From positions 1-37,149 of the forward strand of contig JAUNWX010000020.1 of assembly GCA_030540075.1 (NCBI GenBank): DNA of 37,149 nt, given 5' to 3'. Position 1 is the stretch's first letter, and the number at the start of each line of letters is the position of its first letter. Shown here one piece after another: positions 17,495-23,919 of the stretch. Source of the DNA: Lachnospiraceae bacterium. Lineage in GTDB: Bacteria > Bacillota > Clostridia > Lachnospirales > Lachnospiraceae. The notes under the pieces are model-generated. The model did not search any database. It had not been told where the DNA came from and was given only the letters and a program-made list of their open reading frames with translations. The position numbers were made by a program, and so were the translations under genes.

Positions 17495-17638
17495 GATGGT
17501 GTTGTTCAGTGTGGGGAAACTTCTGTTACGGTGTTGATTCCGCTTTTTCTTTTTCCTCTTACGATCACTACTCCGTGACAGCATCCGCCGAGTCTTTCGA
17601 TGACTGTCAACCTCGTCGACCTTTACGGTCCTGGCGCT
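17495..17638 (-). ncRNA. glmS self-cleaving ribozyme
   Basis: On the minus strand the sequence TTAGCGCCAGGACC places the cleavage site between A17638 and G17637. The conserved core follows: GACGAGGTTGACAG, ATCGAAAGACTCGGCGGATG and CTGTCACGG, equivalent to the CGACGAGG / ATCGAA / TCGGCGGATGC segments of known glmS ribozymes, then CCGTAA and GAACAA blocks. Glucosamine-6-phosphate acts as the cofactor for cleavage, which destabilises the mRNA and gives feedback control. The 5' boundary is clear; the 3' boundary is approximate because the P3/P4 pairing is unusual. Confidence 0.88.
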
Positions 17639-17640
17639 AA

Positions 17641-17673
17641 TGGATCACCGGTCTCCGGACGGAACGATCCATT
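17641..17673 (-). other. Hairpin upstream of the ribozyme cleavage site
   Basis: On the minus strand ATGGATC and GATCCAT enclose a CCGG-containing loop, immediately ahead of the cleavage site. It would form the short 5' fragment released by self-cleavage. Confidence 0.5.
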
Positions 17674-17681
17674 TGCCGCAA

Positions 17682-17710
17682 ACTATAGCACAAAATAAGG
17701 ACTGCGGCAA
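17682..17710 (-). promoter_or_regulatory. Promoter of glmS
   Basis: On the minus strand TTGCCG (17705-17710), 17 bp, then TATAGT (17682-17687) preceded by TG (extended -10). Transcription would begin near 17675, about 38 nt before the ribozyme cleavage site. The -35 box lies just past the stop codon of the upstream DUF4349 gene. Confidence 0.75.
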
Positions 17711-17718
17711 GGCAGAGC

Positions 17719-18801
17719 TTATGGCTCTGCCTTTTCCTCCGACTTCGACTTCTCTGCAGGCGGTGCGTTTTTTGCTGCTTTTCTGGTTTTCCTGCGGCTA
17801 CGGATAGCCTTCACGATGCGGTAGATGATGAAGAAGAGGATCGCGAGGGCGAGGAGTACCGGGAGGCTGGACAGGAACCAGATGAGGAAGCCGATGGCGG
17901 CGTCGCAGAGGTCTTCGACATTGGATTCGAGGTTTGCCTGTACGCGGCTCCAGAAGCCGCTCTTTTCCGAGGCGGTGAGGACGGTGGTTTCGCTGACATT
18001 GACCGTGATCGTGGAGTAGTCGACCTGGTTATCGTAGCGGCGGAGGTCGGACTCGAAGCTGTCGAGCTGGTAGCGGATCTCCGACAGGCGCTGTTCGATG
18101 GCGATGACGGCGTCGACGGATTCGGCTTTCGCCATGAGCTCGAGGAGGCGGTCATACTCGGACTGGAGGGCTTTCTTCCGGGATTCGGTGTCATAGTACT
18201 GGAGGGTGATGTCCTGGGTGTTTTCGTACTTCCGGGTGAGGTTGGCTTCCCCTTCGGCGAAGCTCAGGAAGGTATCGACCTGTGGCTTCGGGATGCGCAG
18301 GGTGAAGTAAGCGTAGCGGTGGCGGTCGGTATAGGCGTTGCCGCTCAGGTCGCTGGACTCGATGTAGCCGCCGAGTGCGGTCGTTTTGTTCTGGATGTCC
18401 TGTACGAAGGTATCGAAATCGGTGGTCTCGAAGGAGAGGTCGACGTTTCGGATGAGCTTACGGGAGTCCGGGATCTCCGAGGTAGCGACCTGCCCATCGG
18501 AGCTTGAGCTGTCTGCGCCGGTATCTCCGCTTTCCTGCAGCGCAGCGACGCGGTTCATCTTCATATTTGCGGCACTGTCGACGTCGGCGACAGCCTCTTC
18601 CGCTGCAGCTTCTTCTCTATACATGCCACCGCTGGCGGCGGCCATGGTCTCGCTCACATACGCGCTTTTGCTGGCACCGGCACCACAGGCAGCGAGGCCG
18701 GACACCAGCAGGAGGCCGGTGGTGGCGAGCGCCAGCAGGCGCACGCTGTGTTTCTTCAGCTGTTTCCATTGCATCATGGTGGTATCGATTTTCTTTTTCA
18801 T
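17719..18801 (-). CDS. DUF4349 domain lipoprotein
   Basis: This 360-aa predicted lipoprotein has a signal peptide ending in the lipobox LAAC (Cys39). A Gly/Ala/Ser-rich linker is followed by the DUF4349 domain (about 118-300), which starts RKLIRNVDLSFETTDFDTF and contains a long coiled coil in the middle (about 200-255). A membrane helix follows near 303-330, then a basic Lys/Arg/Glu tail, so the protein is anchored twice. The molecular function is unknown; many homologues sit near sigma/anti-sigma genes. AGAAAGGAG precedes the start. It follows the anti-sigma gene by 98 bp in the same direction. Confidence 0.82.
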   Translation of the reverse strand: MKKKIDTTMMQWKQLKKHSVRLLALATTGLLLVSGLAACGAGASKSAYVSETMAAASGGMYREEAAAEEAVADVDSAANMKMNRVAALQESGDTGADSSSSDGQVATSEIPDSRKLIRNVDLSFETTDFDTFVQDIQNKTTALGGYIESSDLSGNAYTDRHRYAYFTLRIPKPQVDTFLSFAEGEANLTRKYENTQDITLQYYDTESRKKALQSEYDRLLELMAKAESVDAVIAIEQRLSEIRYQLDSFESDLRRYDNQVDYSTITVNVSETTVLTASEKSGFWSRVQANLESNVEDLCDAAIGFLIWFLSSLPVLLALAILFFIIYRIVKAIRSRRKTRKAAKNAPPAEKSKSEEKAEP

Positions 18802-18899
18802 GATCCGCTCCTTTCTCTCAGGTATTCGTCTTCTTTTGATAAGGTGACGGTTCTGAGGGATCCTTCGCTCTATGCGCCGATCGATCAGAACGATGTGCT

Positions 18900-20045
18900 T
18901 TAATACAGTGGCTGTTTCGCAGGATCGATCGTCTCCGCGTCAGGATCCGGCTGGAATACATCTGACTTCCGCCGGGTCGTACCCGTTTCACGGATGTCCG
19001 GATCGATGTCTTCTACGAGGCTCCGGATATCGTTTTCCGTGAAGTGCTGGTCTTCTGCTGCACAGATGGCGTAACTCAGGTTCAGGCTGAGATTGCCCCA
19101 GCGGGCGACGGAAATCTCATCCCCGTTTCCGCGGGTCTCGACGAAGCGATCGCCGATTTCCAGCGTCTTCTCCTGGTCGTAGCGCGTGTAGTCACCACTG
19201 ATGTCGCCGAAGTCCCGGCTCTTCCGGATACGGAAGCCCTCCCGTCCGTCGGCATCCTGATAGATGACCTCGATCATTTGACGGTGCATCGAGCGGTAAA
19301 TACGGTGATTGAAGCCCTGATAGCTTTCCGGGAGCGTGATCTCTACGCCGGCGTCGGCTTCCGCCTCTTCCAGGGAATCGAACTCGCTCCATGGGTTTGC
19401 AATCTGCATGCTCATCGGCGCATCCGCGGAAGCTGCCTCTGGCGCTGCACCGGTTTCCGTTACGGAGGATTTCATCCGTGCACTGCCATCCACTTCCTTC
19501 GTTCCCTGATCCGCATACGGCGTCGCTTCGGCTGCCATCTCCGGATCACCTTCCGCTGCGGTGACGCCCGGATCTACGCCGGCTTCCATCCGCGAGGATC
19601 TCCCCATCGCCCCCGCGCCTGCAGAGTCCTGATCGGCACCGGCAGCTGCGCTCTCGGCTTCGCCATCGATCGCCCTCGTCCTATCTGTTCCACCGGTAAC
19701 GAATGCGACCGGTGCCATCGAGTTACTTGCTTTTTCTGTCTTCATATACGCTCCGAATCCGATCACGAGGACCGCAGCGGCAGCGATGATCCCCATCGGC
19801 TTCCAGCGTTTCTGCGGCTTCATATAGAGGACCTTCGGCTCCGAATGGTGATCTTCATCCGGCACGTCCGTTTTCGTTTTCTCGACGTCCGTGTGCTTCA
19901 TCGGCACGACCGTCTCCGACTTCACAGCTTCTTCCGAAGCAGCGCTGTGTTCTGTATTTTCCGGGGCAGCCTCCGCGATATAGCGATCATCGATCTCCGT
20001 CATCGCGTGCAGGAGCTGCCGCGCTTTTTCTTCTCTCGTTACCAT
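18900..20045 (-). CDS. Probable membrane anti-sigma factor
   Basis: This 381-aa single-pass protein has a cytoplasmic part (1-80), one membrane helix (about 84-100), a low-complexity Ala/Gly/Glu/Met extracellular linker (about 105-225), and a C-terminal domain (about 235-355) resembling the DUF4367-type domains of clostridial anti-sigma factors (SWSEFDSLEEAEADAGVEI). The start overlaps the sigma factor stop by 7 bp (ATGGTAA), so translation is coupled, which supports pairing with that sigma factor. Assignment rests on topology and context; the N-terminus has no obvious zinc-finger anti-sigma motif. Confidence 0.65.
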   Translation of the reverse strand: MVTREEKARQLLHAMTEIDDRYIAEAAPENTEHSAASEEAVKSETVVPMKHTDVEKTKTDVPDEDHHSEPKVLYMKPQKRWKPMGIIAAAAVLVIGFGAYMKTEKASNSMAPVAFVTGGTDRTRAIDGEAESAAAGADQDSAGAGAMGRSSRMEAGVDPGVTAAEGDPEMAAEATPYADQGTKEVDGSARMKSSVTETGAAPEAASADAPMSMQIANPWSEFDSLEEAEADAGVEITLPESYQGFNHRIYRSMHRQMIEVIYQDADGREGFRIRKSRDFGDISGDYTRYDQEKTLEIGDRFVETRGNGDEISVARWGNLSLNLSYAICAAEDQHFTENDIRSLVEDIDPDIRETGTTRRKSDVFQPDPDAETIDPAKQPLY

Positions 20046-20605
20046 GAGATGCCTTCCTTTTCCAACTCGGCCATGAGCTGTGCACGCATGCGGCTCAGGG
20101 TCATCTTGACCTTACTTTCCGTAAAGCCATAGTCGCCGGCGATTTTCTTGATGTCCGAAAGGTACCAGTAGCGGCGTACGAAAAGCTTCCGGTTCTCCGG
20201 CTTCTGATGTTCTAGAAAGCGGTTGATACATTCGGTCAATGTCAACTGTTCCGGAAGCTGATCCGGCTGTCCCGACCGGGTGTCAGCCACGCACTCTGTG
20301 AGCTCATCGAGTGCCGCTGCGGTTTCACCCCGGCCCCGCTTATCTGCATGGGCATGCTCCCAGCGATTCAGCGCCAGATTCCGGGTGATCTTTCCGAGGA
20401 AGGTCCGAAGCATCGCCGGCCGTTTCGGTGGAATTGCACCCCAGGCCCGGAGCCAGGTGTCGTTTACACACTCCTCGCTGTCCTCGTGACTGTACAGTAC
20501 GTTCATCGCGACCGTATGGCAGTACTTTCCGTATTTTTCATTCGTTGCGCTGATCGCGCTTTCCGACCTTGCGAAGTAAAGGTCGAGGATATCCTGATCG
20601 TTCAT
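20039..20605 (-). CDS. ECF-type RNA polymerase sigma factor
   Basis: This sigma-70 family factor of about 188 aa has region 2 (about 10-75, with DSEECVNDTWLRAWGAIPP and FLGKITRNLALNRW) and region 4 (about 125-185, LFVRRYWYLSDIKKIAGDYG followed by TESKVKMTLSRMRAQL, a helix-turn-helix). I chose the start at 20605 (MNDQDILDLYF) over 20632, because AGAGGA lies 6 nt upstream and the longer form has no ribosome binding site. The signal and regulon are unknown. It leads a probable operon with the anti-sigma and DUF4349 genes. Confidence 0.85.
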   Translation of the reverse strand: MNDQDILDLYFARSESAISATNEKYGKYCHTVAMNVLYSHEDSEECVNDTWLRAWGAIPPKRPAMLRTFLGKITRNLALNRWEHAHADKRGRGETAAALDELTECVADTRSGQPDQLPEQLTLTECINRFLEHQKPENRKLFVRRYWYLSDIKKIAGDYGFTESKVKMTLSRMRAQLMAELEKEGISW

Positions 20606-20633
20606 GCTGTGTCCTCTGTTCTGTCCTTTCATC

Positions 20634-20664
20634 TATATACACCGGATACGAAGGGTGGCGTCAC
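20634..20664 (-). promoter_or_regulatory. Possible self-regulated ECF promoter
   Basis: On the minus strand TGTGACG (around 20659-20665) is followed after about 16 bp by GTGTATATA (20634-20642). This is unlike a sigma-A promoter but has the GTGAC-type -35 seen at some ECF targets. The position, about 20 nt before the ribosome binding site, suits autoregulation. Tentative. Confidence 0.3.
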
Positions 20665-20832
20665 ATAAATCTCATAAAATCATGTGCACTGATTTTTTTC
20701 GAACTGATTCCCGGAGAATTTACAATCAACCAGATAACGGTTCTTCATAATTGGCATTCCTTATAGACTATTTTACCCGATACCGTCGGATCCGGCATCT
20801 GAAATCCTCGTAGGAATCCTTACGAAAGTATG

Positions 20833-20864
20833 AAAAAGGCCGCCGGGAGAAGCTCCCGACGACC
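20833..20864 (-). terminator. Terminator of the FMN-binding protein gene
   Basis: A 12-bp stem (20838-20849 with 20853-20864, including two G-T pairs in the minus-strand RNA) with a 3-nt loop is followed on the minus strand by TTTTTC. It lies 22 nt after the stop codon. Confidence 0.85.
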
Positions 20865-20886
20865 TTTCATCATCACTCATTAACAT

Positions 20887-21576
20887 TTATGCGCTGTAAC
20901 GGTTGAGGTAGCCGGCTGCACCGGATACCTTACCAGCTGCAGCATCATGCGCTTTCTGCACGGAGCCACCCTCTGTGCTGACAGCTTCGTCTGCCGTGCT
21001 TTCAGCCGCGACAGCTACGGTCGCATCTGCGCTGTAGCGGTTCAGATAACCATCCGCACCCTCTGTCTTACCGGCTGCGGCATCATGCGCCTTCTGTACG
21101 GAATCAGCGTCACCACCCGCTTCTGTCTCTGCAGCATCGGCTTCACTCTCCGTCTCCGCAGCTTCTGTCTCTGCACCCGCCTCGCCTGCATAGCCGAAGG
21201 CCGACGGATCAACACCCGCGTCAGACATCGCCTGTGCAGCGGCATTCTTAATCGCCGTTGAAGTGATCGTCGCACCGGAAACCGCATCCACATTCAGACT
21301 GTTCTCCGCGACGATGGTACCCGGCAGTGCATCGATGGCCTTCGTTCCGATATCCGGCGTCTCGTTCGCCTCGGTGACGGTCACACTGTAGATCTTATCC
21401 TGAGAAAACGCGATCTCCACCTTCACCGGACCTTCCATACCCTGTGCACTACCACTTGCAACGATCGCATCCTTCGGAATCGCATTCGCATTTCTGGACT
21501 GCATACCCGTTGCAACCGCAGCGATGATACCTGCACCGATGACCACCAGTGAAACTACATTTGTATTCTTCTTCAT
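20887..21576 (-). CDS. Membrane-anchored FMN-binding domain protein with duplicated tail
   Basis: This 229-aa protein has an N-terminal membrane helix or uncleaved signal (about 7-24), an extracytoplasmic FMN-binding domain (about 45-118) with the flavinylation motif SGATIT at 100-105, and an acidic Ala/Glu/Thr linker. Its tail holds two 25-aa repeats (159-183 and 205-229, VQKAHDAAAGK..GYLNRYSA) that differ at only three positions. The FMN domain resembles that of RnfG, so extracytoplasmic electron transfer is plausible. The repeat function is unknown. It appears monocistronic with its own promoter and terminator. Confidence 0.8.
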   Translation of the reverse strand: MKKNTNVVSLVVIGAGIIAAVATGMQSRNANAIPKDAIVASGSAQGMEGPVKVEIAFSQDKIYSVTVTEANETPDIGTKAIDALPGTIVAENSLNVDAVSGATITSTAIKNAAAQAMSDAGVDPSAFGYAGEAGAETEAAETESEADAAETEAGGDADSVQKAHDAAAGKTEGADGYLNRYSADATVAVAAESTADEAVSTEGGSVQKAHDAAAGKVSGAAGYLNRYSA

Positions 21577-21637
21577 TTCTTTTTCCCTTCATCCGTGCCG
21601 AGTGACAGTTATGGCACTTATGTCAAATCATTAACAC

Positions 21638-21666
21638 ATTATAACACAGGCCTGTATCGTCAACAA
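21638..21666 (-). promoter_or_regulatory. Promoter of the FMN-binding protein gene with palindromic spacer
   Basis: On the minus strand TTGTTG (21661-21666), 17 bp, TATAAT (21638-21643) with an extended TG. The spacer contains the perfect 10-bp palindrome ACAGGCCTGT (21646-21655), a possible operator that would block polymerase. Confidence 0.6.
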
Positions 21667-21703
21667 GTGAAGATGATGTTCTAAACTTTCTATAGTGAAT
21701 GGA

Positions 21704-21866
21704 GACGATGCCATGGATATGCGCCTTCGGCGCAGGCATCGTCGTTTGATTTTTTCGCTCAAAGCGAAAAAACAGCCTCGCCGCCTGGGGGCATCCACGA
21801 GCCTCTCCGCGCTTCGCGCGGCCCTCTCATGGATTAGTCGCAAAAAGCGCCCCTCACGGGACGCTT
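21704..21866. repeat. Mosaic of four consecutive hairpins
   Basis: Hairpin A: GACGATGCC (21704-21712) with GGCATCGTC (21735-21743), containing an inner GCGCC/GGCGC stem. Hairpin B: TTTTTTCGCT (21750-21759) with AGCGAAAAAA (21763-21772). Hairpin C: ATCCACGAG (21793-21801) with CTCATGGAT (21826-21834, one mismatch), containing CCGCGC/GCGCGG. Hairpin D: AAGCGCCCC (21845-21853) with GGGACGCTT (21858-21866). It could be a REP-like or mobile palindromic element or a structured RNA. Nothing in it resembles a protein. Confidence 0.65.
21842..21866 (-). terminator. Probable terminator of amt (hairpin D)
   Basis: Read on the minus strand, hairpin D is AAGCGTCCC-GTGA-GGGGCGCTT followed by TTTG, a good intrinsic terminator about 65 nt after the amt stop. 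Its core is nearly the same as the purL terminator. Confidence 0.7.
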
Positions 21867-21932
21867 CCAGCGGATAAAACATTGTCTTATGTTGTATATG
21901 TCAAACGGGGAACCGCCCCGTTATGACCGGGT

Positions 21933-23711
21933 TTACTCGACATCCTGGATGGCCTCATAGCCTTCCTCGCCGGTACGTACCTTGACGGCACGCATCACAT
22001 TGTAAACGAAGATCTTGCCATCGCCGATGTGACCGGTATAGAGTGTCTTCTTTGCAGTTTCGATGACGTGGTCGACCGGAATCTTCGACACGATGACCTC
22101 GACCTTAATCTTCGGGATCAGCGTGGAATCAACGGTTACACCACGGTACTTCTCCTGAGAACCTCTCTGGAGACCGGAGCCCATGACCTGCGTCACGGTC
22201 ATACCGGTGACACCGAGGCTGTTCAGTGCTCTCTTCAGCGCATCGAAGCTGGAGAGACGGCAGATGATGGATACCTTATGCATATCGGTGATATACGGTG
22301 TGACCACACCCGACTCTGCTGCGGCGGTCGTGGTTTCCGATACCTCCGTCACATTGATGGCCGCGTTCTTCTGGGCGTCAGACGCCTTCTCGTACTCATT
22401 TTCACCGAGATCGGTATTCTCGTTTGCCTCGACCGTCATGTCGGTGACATCCGTGATCGAGAAACCGGAGTATGCAGAGGTCAGGCCGTGCTCATGCACA
22501 TCGAGGCCGTCGATTTCGATCTTCGCCGGTACGCGGAGACCGATGGTCTTATCGATGATCTTAAAGACGATAAACATAGTGATGAGTGTGTACGCCGCGA
22601 TGCCGATGACACCGAGTACCTGTACACCGAGCTGTGCGAGTCCGCCGCCGTAGAAGAGGCCGACACCGACACCATCTGCACCGGTGGAGAACAGACCGAC
22701 GGCGATGGTACCCCACATACCGTTTACCATATGAACAGATACGGCACCGACCGGATCATCGATCTTCGCCTTGTTATCGAAAAACTCAACCGACAGTACG
22801 ACGAGGATACCAGCGACGAGGCCAATGAAGAAGGCCCCTACCGGAGTGACGCAGTCGCAAGGTGCGGTGATGGCCACGAGGCCTGCGAGTGCACCATTGA
22901 AGGTCATCGATACATCCGGCTTACCATAGCGGATCCAGGTAAAGATCATGGTGGTGACGGTCGCGACAGCGGCGGCCAGGTTCGTCGTCATAAATGCAGT
23001 GGCCGCGGTGATGGCATTGTCCTCGGTCGCCATCGCAGCGGTGGAGCCACCATTGAAACCGAACCAGCAGAACCAGAGAATAAATACACCGAGTGCAGCG
23101 GCCAGCATGTTGTGGCCCGGGATCGCACGTGCCTTTCCGTTCCGGTCATACTTACCGATACGAGGTCCGAGCATCCATGCACCGAGGCAGGCGATCAGTC
23201 CACCGGTCATATGAACTGCGGCAGAACCTGCGAAATCGTGGAAGCCCATGCTGCTCAGCCATCCACCGCCCCATACCCAGTGACCTTCGATCGGGTAGAT
23301 GATGAGTGAAATCATCGCGGAGTATACACAGTAGGCCTTGAAGTTCGTACGCTCGGCCATGGATCCGGAAACGATGGTGGCAGCCGTTGCACAGAAAACG
23401 GTCTCGAAGATCACGTAGCACCAGAGCGGCATGTTCTGCGGTACCACGGAATTGGCGGCGGTGTAGCTTCCCCGGATCAGCGGATCGAAGCCTCCGACCA
23501 GTGGGCCGGTGCCGGCGAACATCAGGCCGAAGCCGATCAGCCAGAAGCACGGCGTACCGATACAGAAATCCATCATGTTTTTCATGAGGATATTGCCGGT
23601 ATTCTTCGCGCGGGTGAGACCTGCTTCACATAGTGCGAAGCCTGCCTGCATGAAGTAGATGAGTGCGGTTGCGATCAGCACCCAGGTAACGGTTGACAAA
23701 CTGATTTCCAT
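21933..23711 (-). CDS. amt: Ammonium channel (Amt) fused to a P-II domain
   Basis: This 592-aa protein joins an Amt/Rh ammonium channel (about 1-400, eleven membrane helices, twin His near residues 167 and 327) to a charged linker (about 415-478) and a C-terminal P-II (GlnB/GlnK-like) domain (about 479-592). P-II proteins gate Amt channels by plugging the pore with the T-loop. Here Tyr46 is kept, but the uridylylation position Tyr51 is Val527 (YRGVTVDST), so control by uridylylation is unlikely. Gln39, Lys58 and GDGKIFV, used for ATP and 2-oxoglutarate, are kept. The start at 23711 (MEISLSTVTW) has AAGGAGGAG upstream; the longer frame lacks one and would cover the leader hairpin. Confidence 0.93.
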   Translation of the reverse strand: MEISLSTVTWVLIATALIYFMQAGFALCEAGLTRAKNTGNILMKNMMDFCIGTPCFWLIGFGLMFAGTGPLVGGFDPLIRGSYTAANSVVPQNMPLWCYVIFETVFCATAATIVSGSMAERTNFKAYCVYSAMISLIIYPIEGHWVWGGGWLSSMGFHDFAGSAAVHMTGGLIACLGAWMLGPRIGKYDRNGKARAIPGHNMLAAALGVFILWFCWFGFNGGSTAAMATEDNAITAATAFMTTNLAAAVATVTTMIFTWIRYGKPDVSMTFNGALAGLVAITAPCDCVTPVGAFFIGLVAGILVVLSVEFFDNKAKIDDPVGAVSVHMVNGMWGTIAVGLFSTGADGVGVGLFYGGGLAQLGVQVLGVIGIAAYTLITMFIVFKIIDKTIGLRVPAKIEIDGLDVHEHGLTSAYSGFSITDVTDMTVEANENTDLGENEYEKASDAQKNAAINVTEVSETTTAAAESGVVTPYITDMHKVSIICRLSSFDALKRALNSLGVTGMTVTQVMGSGLQRGSQEKYRGVTVDSTLIPKIKVEVIVSKIPVDHVIETAKKTLYTGHIGDGKIFVYNVMRAVKVRTGEEGYEAIQDVE

Positions 23712-23734
23712 AACTCTCCTCCTTAAGGTATAGC

Positions 23735-23765
23735 AAAAGGGCGTCTGGAAAATCCAGACGCCCTT
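23735..23765 (-). terminator. Terminator-like hairpin in the amt leader
   Basis: A perfect 13-bp stem (23737-23749 with 23753-23765) with a 3-nt loop is followed on the minus strand by TTTTGC, then the ribosome binding site 10-15 nt later. It lies downstream of the predicted amt promoter, so it is inside the leader and may act as an attenuator of amt. Confidence 0.7.
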
Positions 23766-23778
23766 GCCCATGGACGGT

Positions 23779-23807
23779 ATTATAGTTATAGCTCGACGTG
23801 AAGTCTA
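23779..23807 (-). promoter_or_regulatory. Promoter of amt
   Basis: On the minus strand TAGACT (23802-23807), 17 bp, then a perfect TATAAT (23779-23784). Transcription would start near 23772, only a few nt before the leader hairpin. Confidence 0.65.
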
Positions 23808-23872
23808 CTAATTTTTAGTTATGCCTGAAATAAAAACACGCTCCCAACCCGCCGGGCCCCTGAGCGAACATA

Positions 23873-23898
23873 AAGAGCGCCCCTTTCGGGACGCTCTT
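23873..23898 (-). terminator. Terminator of the purine operon
   Basis: The stem GAGCGCCCC (23875-23883) with GGGACGCTC (23888-23896), extended by two A-T pairs, has the loop GAAA on the minus strand and is followed there by TTTATG. It lies 22 nt after the purL stop. Confidence 0.8.
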
Positions 23899-23919
23899 CG
23901 ATCGCCATAACGGCATTTA

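Larger units (their letters stand above)
21577..21932. other. Structured intergenic region between amt and the FMN-binding gene
   Basis: This gap of about 356 bp holds the FMN-gene promoter and the hairpin mosaic. It also holds a 7-bp GC stem (21904-21910 with 21916-21922) just after the amt stop codon, followed on the minus strand by TTTGACATA; that stem is a weak candidate for the first amt terminator. No credible protein is encoded. Confidence 0.6.

Noticed and set aside
17345-17584. 79-codon ORF inside the glmS leader
   Set aside because: It overlaps the ribozyme and hairpins; the region is better explained as structured RNA.
21631-21882. 83-codon ORF across the hairpin mosaic
   Set aside because: The Arg-rich sequence follows the palindromes, has no ribosome binding site and overlaps the FMN-gene promoter.
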